NCBI GenBank assembly: GCA_910575255.1
Contig: CAJTEM010000015.1
Location: 60,610 to 124,609 of the forward strand
DNA length: 64,000 nt
From: Lachnospiraceae bacterium
GTDB taxonomy: Bacteria; Bacillota; Clostridia; Lachnospirales; Lachnospiraceae
Direction of reading: 5' to 3'
Part shown: positions 1-7,841 of the stretch, piece by piece
Position numbering within the stretch: position 1 is the stretch's first letter
Layout: each line of letters starts with the position of its first letter
Made by a program: the position numbers and the translations under genes
The notes under the pieces: generated by a model
The model's input: the letters and a program-made list of their open reading frames with translations, nothing else
What the model was told of the DNA's origin: nothing
The model's database searches: none

Positions 1-606
1 CTTTGACTGCAAAAGATGCTCATACATAGCATCTGCTGCCGCCTGCCATTCCTTTTTGATACAGGCCTTGATAATGGCAAGATGTTCATTCCTGGTATCC
101 TCCAGACGCTGTTCGGCGCGCTGGCCGGTAATGATACGAAAACGCTGATTCTGGTTATTGATAATCCGGAAATACTCCTGAATGTAATGATTGGGTACCG
201 CACTGTTAAGAAAGCTGTGGAAATTATCATCCAGGATAAAAAAGGTCTTTGCGTCTTGGGTAATATCCAACCGTAAAAGATTCTGATAATAGTCTAAAAG
301 AGTTCCTTCATCTAAGGTATAGCCATAATTTCGAATGCTGTAGGGTTCTAGCAGCAACCTCAGTTCAAAAATGTTATTGACTTCGGAAATGGAGAGGCTG
401 GAAACCACAATTCCCTTTTTGGAACGAATGGTAACCAGGCCTTCCTGTTCCAGTCGGCTCAGAGCATCACGGATGGGAGTGCGGCTTACATGAAAAGTCT
501 CGCAGAGAACGGCTTCATTTAAATGCATACCAGGAGAAAATTCACAGTTGAGAATCTTTTCCTTGATATTGTTGTAGGCTTGGACCTTTAAGCTTTTTTT
601 TGTCAT
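1..606 (-). CDS. GntR-family transcriptional regulator with FCD ligand domain (partial, C-terminus beyond window)
   Basis: A minus-strand frame runs from an ATG at 604-606 to the window edge without a stop, giving the first 202 codons. GAGGAGG sits about 9 bases upstream of the start. The protein begins MTKKSLKVQAYNNIKEKIL. A winged helix-turn-helix follows at about residues 10-65, with the GntR recognition-helix pattern VSRTPIRDALSRLEQEGLV, and then an all-helical region typical of the FCD effector domain. GntR/FCD proteins are usually one-component repressors released by a small organic acid or sugar-derived ligand. The gene diverges from the dehydrogenase-dipeptidase-ABC transporter unit that starts at 1297, which makes it the likely regulator of that unit (inference). 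The ligand is unknown. Confidence 0.9.
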   Translation of the reverse strand, partial: MTKKSLKVQAYNNIKEKILNCEFSPGMHLNEAVLCETFHVSRTPIRDALSRLEQEGLVTIRSKKGIVVSSLSISEVNNIFELRLLLEPYSIRNYGYTLDEGTLLDYYQNLLRLDITQDAKTFFILDDNFHSFLNSAVPNHYIQEYFRIINNQNQRFRIITGQRAEQRLEDTRNEHLAIIKACIKKEWQAAADAMYEHLLQSK

Positions 607-651
607 GCCAGAAAACCTCCTCAGGTACGATTTCGCTATGGTTCTACATCC

Positions 652-680
652 ATTATAGATGAAAAGAAAGAAAAAACCAA
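652..680 (-). promoter_or_regulatory. Putative sigma-A promoter of the GntR gene
   Basis: On the minus strand, TTGGTT (680-675) is followed after 17 bases by a perfect TATAAT (657-652). The hexamers lie about 45 bases upstream of the GntR start codon. No experimental support is available; the -35 matches consensus at 4 of 6 positions. Confidence 0.5.
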
Positions 681-764
681 GTTACTTTTGATGTTGCATT
701 TCCAGAGCTGAGATCTATCGTTCCCGAAGAAGCAACTCCCGTGAATCAATGCCAGAGTTGAAAT

Positions 765-1020
765 TTCCGAAAGGTACGCCTTGTAAAAAGAGAGGAGAGG
801 TGTTTTGAAATGGTCTGCTGTTTTTTTCGGTTTCGGGATCAAGAATTCCTAAAACCCCTGATTTTTGCTAAGAACGAAACGAAAATCCCCGAACTCGCTT
901 CGCTCAGACAGCGGGGATTTTCATTTCAACGCAAAACTCAGGGATTTAAGGACTTCTAAATCCCTGCAAAGTCAAAAACAGCAGACCATTTCAAAACACC
1001 TCTCCTCTCTTTTTACAAGG
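765..1020 (+). repeat. Long hairpin repeat, copy 1 (47-bp perfect inverted arms)
   Basis: The flank TTCCGAAAGGTACGCC (765-780) runs into a 47-bp left arm (779-825), which is the exact reverse complement of the right arm (974-1020). The 148-bp interior is oriented: it begins with a conserved GGTTTCGGGATCAAG stretch, has an inner stem GAAAATCCCC (881-890) with GGGGATTTTC (913-922) closed by a loop containing ACTCGCTTCGCTC, and a third stem CAGGGATTT / AAATCCCTG (938-965). Copy 2 at 10321-10620 shares the interior on the opposite strand but has different arm sequences that still pair perfectly. It carries no protein-coding frame of its own. Function and mobility are unknown. Confidence 0.9.
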
Positions 1021-1083
1021 CTAAGTATTCTCAAGGTTAAAGAACTGACATTGCCTGTGAAATAGAATAGGAATTTATGATTG

Positions 1084-1098
1084 TGTTGAATACAATAA
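1084..1098 (+). promoter_or_regulatory. Candidate GntR operator, upstream copy
   Basis: The 15-mer TGTTGAATACAATAA matches 13 of 15 bases of TGATGTATACAATAA at 1257-1271. The core TTG-ATACAA is a near-palindrome of the kind bound by GntR-family dimers. It lies about 170 bases upstream of the second copy, a spacing that would allow looping. Assignment to the divergent GntR protein is inference. Confidence 0.4.
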
Positions 1099-1226
1099 AA
1101 ACGGAGAAAGAGGGGGAGGGAATGGGAATGAATCAGAGAAAGTGTTTTGAAATATTGAAAATTGGGGAATTGTCATAAAAAAACCATTAAAATTTAAAAG
1201 AAATAGTGGAAATATGAAGAATACTA

Positions 1227-1271
1227 TTGACAATTCGAGAAAAATCATTTACATTATGATGTATACAATAA
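1227..1271 (+). promoter_or_regulatory. Promoter and candidate operator of the dehydrogenase-dipeptidase-ABC operon
   Basis: TTGACA (1227-1232) is followed after 17 bases by TACATT (1250-1255), a plausible sigma-A promoter. TGATGTATACAATAA (1257-1271) overlaps the expected transcription start just downstream of the -10, where a bound repressor would block initiation. The same 15-mer recurs with two changes at 1084-1098. The dehydrogenase ATG is at 1297. Confidence 0.55.
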
Positions 1272-1296
1272 GAAATAAAAAGGAGCAATAAAGGCT

Positions 1297-2316
1297 ATGA
1301 AGTCTGTTTTTATTGAAAATCCGCACCAAGTAGAAATGAAGGATATTCCCCGTCCGGTGCGCAAGCCAGGGGAGGCTTTGCTGAAGCTGCTTTATGGCGG
1401 TATCTGTGGAAGTGATCTGGGATCTTACCGGGGCACATTTGCCTACTTTTCCTATCCCAGGACCCCGGGACATGAGTTTTCAGCGGAGATTGTGGAGGTT
1501 GATGACAATGATTATGGACTGAAACCGGGAATGGTGGTTACCTGTAATCCTTATTTCAATTGCGGGGAATGCTATTCCTGCAGGCGCGGACTGGTCAATG
1601 CCTGTATGGATAACCAGACGATGGGAGTTCAGAGAGAGGGAGCCTTTTCTGAATATATCACCATGCCCCTGGAAAGAATCTATGATGGAAAAGGATTGGA
1701 TCCCAGAGTGCTTGCGGTGATTGAGCCTCTTTGCATCAGCTATCACGGGGTAAAGCGGGCGGAAGTGCAAAGGAATGATAAGGTTTTGATTGTGGGAGCC
1801 GGCACCATCGGCATCCTGGCAGCTATTGCAGCCAAGCAGAAAGGGGCAGTTGTATACATTACAGATGTCTCGGAGATCAAACTGCGGTATGCCAGAGAAT
1901 TCGGGGTGGATGGGACGATCTGTGTCAACGGCGCTTATTCTTACCAGCAGGTTGTGGATGAGATTACCGGAGGAAGCGGATTTGATGTGACGATTGAGGC
2001 CGTAGGCCTTCCTGGCACTTTTCAGAATTGCATTGATGCGGCAGCATTCGGAGGCAAGATGGTTCTGATCGGTGTGGGAAAACAGAACCTGGATTTTAAT
2101 TTTACCATGATACAGAAAAAGGAATTGAATGTTTACGGTTCCAGGAATTCCCTGAAGCCGGATTTCCTGGAATTGATTGATCTGGTGAGGGAGGGGAAAA
2201 TTCCTCTTGAAAAAATCATAACCAATACTTACAAATTTGACGAGGCACCCCGGGCTTTTCGGGAGCTGGATGAAAATGCGGGAGAGATGCTGAAGGTGTT
2301 GATTGACTTTACTTAA
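1297..2316 (+). CDS. Zinc-dependent medium-chain alcohol/polyol dehydrogenase
   Basis: 339 residues, the usual size for sorbitol/threonine-type MDR dehydrogenases that oxidise a secondary alcohol with NAD(P)+. The catalytic zinc ligands are C37, H59 and E60 (GGICGSD, PGHEF). The structural zinc site is formed by C89, C92, C95 and C103, with the cysteine-rich loop starting at C83. The Rossmann motif GAGTIG is at 167-172. AGGAG lies 11 bases before the ATG. It is the first gene of the transporter-peptidase unit and starts just downstream of the candidate operator, so it is probably induced by the imported compound. Closest family names would be sorbitol, L-idonate or galactitol-1-phosphate dehydrogenase; the substrate cannot be fixed from sequence. 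Confidence 0.85.
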   Translation: MKSVFIENPHQVEMKDIPRPVRKPGEALLKLLYGGICGSDLGSYRGTFAYFSYPRTPGHEFSAEIVEVDDNDYGLKPGMVVTCNPYFNCGECYSCRRGLVNACMDNQTMGVQREGAFSEYITMPLERIYDGKGLDPRVLAVIEPLCISYHGVKRAEVQRNDKVLIVGAGTIGILAAIAAKQKGAVVYITDVSEIKLRYAREFGVDGTICVNGAYSYQQVVDEITGGSGFDVTIEAVGLPGTFQNCIDAAAFGGKMVLIGVGKQNLDFNFTMIQKKELNVYGSRNSLKPDFLELIDLVREGKIPLEKIITNTYKFDEAPRAFRELDENAGEMLKVLIDFT

Positions 2317-2364
2317 AGAGTGCCAAAGGCGAACACATCTGTCAGCACAGAGAGGAGGAGCATT

Positions 2365-3822
2365 ATGTATGAATGTTTAAAAGGTCTGGAGCCTGTGAGG
2401 TTCTTTGAGATTTTCAGTCAGCTCTGTCAGATTCCTCATGGTTCGAAAAATGAGAAGGCGATCAGTGACTGGATTTATCAGTTTTGCAAAGAAAGGGACA
2501 TTGAGGTCTGGCAGGATGAAAAATATAACCTGATTGCCAAAAAGCCGGCAACTATTGGCTATGAGAATGCTCCCATTGTGATTCTCCAGGCACATCTGGA
2601 TATGGTGTGTGAGAAAAATGCCGGAACGGTTCATGACTTTGCCAAAGACCCGATTTCGGTGCAGAGGGATGGAGACCGGATCTATGCCAAGGGAACAACA
2701 TTGGGAGCGGATGATGCAACCGGAGTGGCATTTGCCCTGTGTGTGCTGGAGTCTTCGGATATCCCTCACCCAAAGCTGGAGGTGGTTCTGACAGCAGATG
2801 AAGAGGCAGGAATGAGTGGGATCCGCGCTCTTGATTTTTCCCGGCTTCAGGGACGTGTGATTGTGAATCTTGACTGTAGTGATGAAGGAATTGTGGTTGG
2901 CTGCGCCGGTGTGACCTGTCTTCGGCAGGAACTGGAACTGAAACGTGAGGAAGCTTCTGAGATGCTTACATGGGCAAAAGTTAAGATCCGGGGACTGAAA
3001 GGAGGGCACAGCGGTCTGGATATCACCAAAGAGCGGGGAAATGCCAATCTGATTCTGGCAAGGATTCTTTCTTCCCTGGACAGTGAGATCGGAATCCGGA
3101 TCTCATCCGTGGACGGCGGACTTCAGACCAATGCCATCTGTCGGGAAGCGGAGGCAGCCATTGCCTTTTCCCCGGAAAAGAGAGAAAAGCTGGAAGAAAA
3201 AATCCAGTGGTGGGGACAGATCCTTGCCAAGGAATTTAAGGTCAGTGATCCTGGGATCTGCCTTTTGCTGGAAGAATCCGTGCCGTTCAAAGAAGTGTTT
3301 GCACCAGAAGAGGCACAGCGGCTTCTGGATTTACTTCTCAATATTGACTGCGGAGTGATAGCCATGAATGTGGAGGTTCCCGGAGTTCCGGAAACCAGCG
3401 GGAATATCGGAGTGGTTGCTACCAGAGATTCCCGGGTTATCATCCGGACACTGTACCGAAGCTGCTTTGACAGTAAGAAACAGTATCTGATTGACAAAAA
3501 TAAACGGCTGGCCAGGCGATTGGGTGCAGAGTTTTCCATAGAATCCAGCTCGCCTGAGTGGGAATACAAGGCAGACAGTCGGCTGAGCGCTTTGATTCAA
3601 AGAATTTTTGAGAAGCGCTTTGGCAGAAAGCTGGTGGTTGAGGTATCACATGGCGGAAATGAGTGCGGAGCCTTTTTCCGGCAGTTTCCGGATGCTGATA
3701 TTGTATGTACAGGAACGCAGATTATCGGGGCACATACACCGGAAGAGAGTGTGCTGGTGAGCATTATCCGGAAAGAGTGGGAGATGCTTTGTCTGACGTT
3801 GAAAGGAATGTTGGAATATTAA
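2365..3822 (+). CDS. pepD: Aminoacyl-histidine dipeptidase-like M20C metallopeptidase (PepD family)
   Basis: 485 residues from the ATG at 2365, chosen because GAGGAGGAG sits 5-6 bases upstream; an in-frame ATG at 2320 has no such site. PepD-type enzymes hydrolyse dipeptides such as Xaa-His in the cytoplasm with two metal ions. Visible motifs are HLDM (H77, D79), the metal-bridging region GADDATG (114-120), the catalytic DEEAGM (about 145-150) and a C-terminal HGGNECGAF segment. The dimerisation insertion expected of M20 proteins lies in the middle of the chain. The gene is 48 bases after the dehydrogenase and is co-directional with a transporter, which suggests it processes an imported amino-acid conjugate or peptide (inference). 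Confidence 0.88.
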   Translation: MYECLKGLEPVRFFEIFSQLCQIPHGSKNEKAISDWIYQFCKERDIEVWQDEKYNLIAKKPATIGYENAPIVILQAHLDMVCEKNAGTVHDFAKDPISVQRDGDRIYAKGTTLGADDATGVAFALCVLESSDIPHPKLEVVLTADEEAGMSGIRALDFSRLQGRVIVNLDCSDEGIVVGCAGVTCLRQELELKREEASEMLTWAKVKIRGLKGGHSGLDITKERGNANLILARILSSLDSEIGIRISSVDGGLQTNAICREAEAAIAFSPEKREKLEEKIQWWGQILAKEFKVSDPGICLLLEESVPFKEVFAPEEAQRLLDLLLNIDCGVIAMNVEVPGVPETSGNIGVVATRDSRVIIRTLYRSCFDSKKQYLIDKNKRLARRLGAEFSIESSSPEWEYKADSRLSALIQRIFEKRFGRKLVVEVSHGGNECGAFFRQFPDADIVCTGTQIIGAHTPEESVLVSIIRKEWEMLCLTLKGMLEY

Positions 3823-3894
3823 TGTATGATTCATGTATGAAACGGGTTCTCACCTTTTTCATAAAAAGCACGAATAATTAAGGAGGAAATCACA

Positions 3895-5127
3895 ATGAAA
3901 AAAGTAGTATCGGTAATGATGGCTGCCATGATGGCAATTTCATTGGCAGGCTGCGGCTCATCAAACAGTACCTCTGACACGCAGGCTCCCACTCAGGCGG
4001 CAGCCGACAAAACAGAGGCTGCGGCCGGAACAGAAGGCAAGGAGGAAGCGGCTGAGACAGAAGGTAAGGAAGAGGCAGCCGGCGATTTTAAGATCGGTAT
4101 TCTGACAGCAACCGTTTCTCAGTCAGAGGAGGAGTACCGGGCGGCAGAGTCTGTAAAAGAAAAATACGGGGATATGATTATCCATCAGACATTTCCTGAT
4201 AAAGCAGCCAGCGAGCAGGAGACCACCATCTCCATTGCTCTTTCCCTGGCAGCAGATCCCAGTGTGAAGGCGATTATCTGTAATACCGCCATGGAGGGCA
4301 CCGCAGCCGCCATGGAAAAGGTTCGTGAGAAACGGCCGGATATTCTGCTTTTAGCCGGCGTTCCCAGTGAAGCTCCGGATGTTATCTGCGCGGCAGCCGA
4401 TCTGGTATTCCATCCGGATGTGGCCAATATGGGAACCGCAGTGGCAGAGGCTGCCGCAGAGATGGGAGCAGATACCGTTGTTCACTATTCCTTCCCCCGC
4501 CATATGGCGCAGCCTTTAAATATCGCCCGTCACGATAACATGAAGGCAAAATGTGAGGAACTGGGAATTGCCTTTGTAGACGGAACTTCACCGGATCCCA
4601 TGAGTGATGCCGGTATTGCGGCAACCCAGCAGTTTATCCTGGAGGATGTTCCCCGTAAGGTGGAAGAGTATGGCGCAAACACTGCCTTTTTCGGAACCAA
4701 TGCCGGTCAGCAGGAGCCGATGTGCAAGGCGGTATATGAGGCAAAGGCAATCTATCCGCTTCCGGATAATCCCAGCGTGTTCTATGCATTTCCAGGCGCT
4801 TTGGGAATCGAGGTTCCGGAGGACAAAAAGGGAGATGTTGCTTACATGAAGGAGCAGATCAGCGCAAAGCTGGCAGAAAACGAGATGAGCGGACGGATGG
4901 GAGCCTGGAGTGCGCCGATGCATACCATGTTTATCAACTGTGCAGTGGAATACGCTATGGCATTCTGCAATGGTGAGATTACGGAGCGTGCAGATCTGGA
5001 TGCCTTTACCAATATTTTTGCCGAATTTGCAGGCGGCGATGTAAGCGTCCGCAAGTATACGGATATTGAGAGCGGAAAAAGCTATGACAATTTCTTTGTA
5101 GTACTTGGCAAATTCATCACTTTATAA
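3895..5127 (+). CDS. DUF3798-family solute-binding lipoprotein
   Basis: 410 residues with a lipoprotein signal: a basic start, a hydrophobic stretch and a lipobox LAGC with C20. An Ala/Glu/Gly-rich linker (about 22-63) contains two near-copies of a TEGKEEAA unit, which would hold the binding domain off the membrane. The remainder reads as a periplasmic-binding-protein-like fold of the DUF3798 type (FKIGILTATVSQSEEEYRAAE at its start). AAGGAGG precedes the ATG. It immediately precedes a ribose-type ATPase and two permeases, so it is very likely the extracytoplasmic receptor of this importer. DUF3798 proteins have no well established ligand that I know of. Confidence 0.85.
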   Translation: MKKVVSVMMAAMMAISLAGCGSSNSTSDTQAPTQAAADKTEAAAGTEGKEEAAETEGKEEAAGDFKIGILTATVSQSEEEYRAAESVKEKYGDMIIHQTFPDKAASEQETTISIALSLAADPSVKAIICNTAMEGTAAAMEKVREKRPDILLLAGVPSEAPDVICAAADLVFHPDVANMGTAVAEAAAEMGADTVVHYSFPRHMAQPLNIARHDNMKAKCEELGIAFVDGTSPDPMSDAGIAATQQFILEDVPRKVEEYGANTAFFGTNAGQQEPMCKAVYEAKAIYPLPDNPSVFYAFPGALGIEVPEDKKGDVAYMKEQISAKLAENEMSGRMGAWSAPMHTMFINCAVEYAMAFCNGEITERADLDAFTNIFAEFAGGDVSVRKYTDIESGKSYDNFFVVLGKFITL

Positions 5128-5137
5128 TCCTGCCATT

Positions 5138-5174
5138 ATCCGGGATTGCCGCCTGTCCGGAGGCAATCCCGGAT
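5138..5174 (+). repeat. Intercistronic 13-bp perfect hairpin
   Basis: ATCCGGGATTGCC (5138-5150) pairs perfectly with GGCAATCCCGGAT (5162-5174) around an 11-base loop, 10 bases after the binding-protein stop codon. There is no T-run after it, so it is unlikely to be a full terminator. Such stems between a binding-protein gene and its ABC genes commonly stabilise the upstream mRNA or partly attenuate read-through, giving excess receptor over transporter. Confidence 0.75.
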
Positions 5175-5217
5175 TCTGTAAAGTCATAAAATTTGGAAAA
5201 AGAAAGAGGGGTTGCAG

Positions 5218-6798
5218 ATGGATACGCTCCTTCATTTTAAAAATATCAAAAAAAGCTTTTCCGGCAATGTGGTTTTGGACGGTGTGGATTTTAAGATTCA
5301 GCCAGGGCAGATTGTGGCTCTGGCCGGAGAGAATGGTGCAGGAAAGTCCACACTGATGAATATTCTATTCGGGATGAATGTAATTGCAGAAACAGGCGGC
5401 TATGAGGGGGAAATCATTTTTGAAGGAAAAAGCGTAAAGGTTCAATCCCCTTTAGATGCCATGGAACTGGGGATTGGGATGGTGCATCAGGAATTTATGC
5501 TGCTCCCGGGTTTTACGGTAGCCCGCAACATCAAGCTGAATCGGGAAAATCTGATTCCCTCCCTGATAAGCAGAATTACACCAAAAAGCTACCAGATGCT
5601 TGATAATCCTCAGATCATCAAAGAAGCTGCCGGGGCTCTTGGCAGGCTTGGAATGGAAATCAATCCGGAAGTAACCGTGGACAAGCTTCCGGTAGGACAT
5701 ATGCAGTTTGTGGAGATTGCCAGGGAAATCGATAAAAGTAATTTAAAGCTTTTGGTTTTGGACGAACCTACAGCAGTTTTGACAGAGAGCGAGGCGGAGC
5801 GCTTCCTGAAATGCATCCGCAAGGTAGCAGATGCCGGAATCGCGGTTATTTTTATCAGCCACCGTCTGGATGAAGTGATTCAGCTGGCGGATTCGGTTGT
5901 GATTCTCCGTGACGGACAGATGGTGTTTGACGAAAAGACGGAAAACACAGACAAACATCAGATTGCAGAACTGATGGTGGGCAGAAAGCTGGAGGCGGAA
6001 AGTCTCATGAATGTGAATCGCTCCTTTGAAGAGGATATCATTCTGGAAATCAAGCATTTGCGGGTGAATATGCCTGGTGAAAGAAGCAGGGATGTTTCTC
6101 TGAAGGTGAGACGGGGAGAGATTCTGGGGATCGGCGGTCTGGCCGGCCATGGAAAAACCAGCATTTCCAATGGGATTTTCGGAATGTATCCGGCCAGGGG
6201 GTCTGTGCATTATAAGGGAAGGCCTCTTTCCTTTGGAAAAATCGGAGAAGCGCTGAATCAGGGGATGGCCTTTGTGTCTGAGGACAGAAAAGGAGTGGGA
6301 TTGCTTTTAAATGAATCCATTGCCCTTAATATGGTTTATACGGATATGAAGGTGAACCGCAGATTTCTGAAAAAATATGGCTTTTTCAGCCAGTTTGACA
6401 AAAAATCCGCCAGGGAAGTGGTTGAACAGATGATTCAGGAGCTGGACATCCGCTGTACCGGTCCGGATCAGATTGTGGGAAGACTGTCAGGAGGAAATCA
6501 GCAGAAGGTATGTATGGCAAGAGCACTGATCACCAAGCCGGAACTTTTGTTTGTGTCAGAGCCTACGAGAGGAATTGATATCGGGGCAAAGCAGCTGCTT
6601 TTGAATTATCTGGTAAAAATCAATAAAGAGCAGGGAATCACGATTGTGGTAACCTCCAGTGAGTTGAATGAGCTGCGGACGATCTGCGACCGGATTGCCA
6701 TCATTGGATCTGGTGTTGTGCAGGGAATCCTGGCTCCGGATGCTCCGAATGTGGATTTTGCACTTTTAATGTCAGGAGAAAAGGGAGGGAATACATGA
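5218..6798 (+). CDS. Ribose/purine-nucleoside-type ABC transporter ATPase (two fused nucleotide-binding domains)
   Basis: 526 residues from the ATG at 5218, preceded by AGAGGGG; a TTG two codons earlier is possible. It has two ABC domains in tandem, as in RbsA/MglA. The first has Walker A GENGAGKST (37-45), Walker B LLVLDEPTAVL and a degenerate signature LPVGHMQ. The second has a weak P-loop GLAGHGKTS, the canonical signature LSGGNQQK and a Walker-B-like region SEPTRGIDIG in which the usual D is S. One strong and one degenerate site per chain is typical for this family. It overlaps the first permease by 4 bases (ATGA), indicating translational coupling. It would energise uptake of the DUF3798 ligand. 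Confidence 0.93.
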   Translation: MDTLLHFKNIKKSFSGNVVLDGVDFKIQPGQIVALAGENGAGKSTLMNILFGMNVIAETGGYEGEIIFEGKSVKVQSPLDAMELGIGMVHQEFMLLPGFTVARNIKLNRENLIPSLISRITPKSYQMLDNPQIIKEAAGALGRLGMEINPEVTVDKLPVGHMQFVEIAREIDKSNLKLLVLDEPTAVLTESEAERFLKCIRKVADAGIAVIFISHRLDEVIQLADSVVILRDGQMVFDEKTENTDKHQIAELMVGRKLEAESLMNVNRSFEEDIILEIKHLRVNMPGERSRDVSLKVRRGEILGIGGLAGHGKTSISNGIFGMYPARGSVHYKGRPLSFGKIGEALNQGMAFVSEDRKGVGLLLNESIALNMVYTDMKVNRRFLKKYGFFSQFDKKSAREVVEQMIQELDIRCTGPDQIVGRLSGGNQQKVCMARALITKPELLFVSEPTRGIDIGAKQLLLNYLVKINKEQGITIVVTSSELNELRTICDRIAIIGSGVVQGILAPDAPNVDFALLMSGEKGGNT

Positions 6799-7841
6799 TG
6801 GTATTGCTCAAAAACCTGGGGAAATCCTTTGGGTTTCCCAGACTGATTATTCTTGCCTTTCTTGGGCTTTTGATTCTTATGATGTTCGTACTTCATATTC
6901 CGGTTCCCCTTACCTTGTCACAGTGTCTGGTCCGCATCGGGATCAACCTGGTACTGGCTCTGGCCATGGTGCCGGGAATCATGGCCGGGACAGGGATGAA
7001 TTTTGCACTCCCTCTGGGAATTGAATGCGGTCTGCTGGCAGGTATGATCAGCCTTCAGTACAATATGAAAGGAATCGGAGGTATCTTTGCCGCCATGGCG
7101 ATCTCAATTCCCTTCAGCATTCTGGCGGGATGGGCTTACAGCCAGCTGGTAAACCGGGTAAAGGGAAGCGAAATGATGGTATCTACGTATATCGGCTTTT
7201 CCATGGTGGCCCTTATGTGCATCGGATGGCTGGTGCTTCCTTTCAGCAATGCATCGATTGTATGGCCGATCGGGGACGGATTGCGGACCACCATCACGCT
7301 GGAGGAATGGTATGACCGGGCGCTGAATCAGCTGTTTGCCTTTCGGATTTTTGGTGTAGATATTCCGGTAGGGCTGATTCTGGTAATCGGAGGGTTCTGC
7401 CTGATTGTCTGGCTGTTTATGAGAAGCCATCTGGGGCTGATGATGAAAGCTGCCGGCGCCAATCCTAATTTTGCCCGTTCCAATGGAGTGAAAGTGGATT
7501 CCATGCGGACGATTGCCACCATTCTGTCCACGGTTCTTGGGGGAATCGGAATCATCATCTATGCACAGGGATTCGGGTTTTACCAGCTTTACAATGCACC
7601 GCTGATGATGGCGTTTCCAGCCATTGCTGCAGTTCTGATCGGAGGGGCGACTCCCAGCAGGATTTCCATTTTTCACGTAATTTTGGGTACGATCATGTTT
7701 CAGAGCATGCTGGCAATCGCCACGCCGGTGGCCAACAGTCTGATTCCGGAAGGGAATTTATCCGAAGTGGTCCGGACGATTGTCAGTAACGGCATTATTC
7801 TTTATGCCTTATCCCGTATGCAAGGAGGGAAGCGATCATGA
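6795..7841 (+). CDS. ABC transporter permease, BPD_transp_2 type (subunit 1)
   Basis: 348 residues with eight or more hydrophobic segments, in the family of ribose and nucleoside importer permeases. The cytoplasmic coupling loop is recognisable as GANPNFARSNGVKV. Two ATGs lie in tandem at 6795 and 6798; the first overlaps the ATPase stop and AAGGGAGGG lies just upstream. It pairs with the next gene as a heterodimeric membrane channel, the arrangement seen in nucleoside and autoinducer-2-type importers. Substrate specificity cannot be read from the membrane domain. Confidence 0.9.
   Translation: MMVLLKNLGKSFGFPRLIILAFLGLLILMMFVLHIPVPLTLSQCLVRIGINLVLALAMVPGIMAGTGMNFALPLGIECGLLAGMISLQYNMKGIGGIFAAMAISIPFSILAGWAYSQLVNRVKGSEMMVSTYIGFSMVALMCIGWLVLPFSNASIVWPIGDGLRTTITLEEWYDRALNQLFAFRIFGVDIPVGLILVIGGFCLIVWLFMRSHLGLMMKAAGANPNFARSNGVKVDSMRTIATILSTVLGGIGIIIYAQGFGFYQLYNAPLMMAFPAIAAVLIGGATPSRISIFHVILGTIMFQSMLAIATPVANSLIPEGNLSEVVRTIVSNGIILYALSRMQGGKRS

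Larger units (their letters stand above)
607..1296. other. 690-bp intergenic region between the divergent GntR gene and the dehydrogenase operon
   Basis: No credible gene is seen here. From left to right it holds the GntR promoter, a short module TTCCAGAGCTG at 700-710 that recurs near 10269 and (inverted) near 18776, a complete long hairpin repeat at 765-1020, one copy of a candidate operator at 1084-1098, and the dehydrogenase promoter with a second operator copy ending at 1271. The stretch 1100-1226 is AT-rich and shows nothing I can name. Confidence 0.7.

Noticed and set aside
765..1020. Hairpin repeats as invertible promoters (invertons)
   Set aside because: Long inverted arms around a 150-190 bp oriented interior suggested phase variation. 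In all three copies the GGTACGCC flank and the interior keep the same relative orientation, so there is no sign of flipping, and no invertase lies next to them.
865..1065. A 66-codon open frame inside hairpin copy 1
   Set aside because: It lies across the interior and right arm of the repeat, has no ribosome-binding site and its sequence is not conserved in copy 2.
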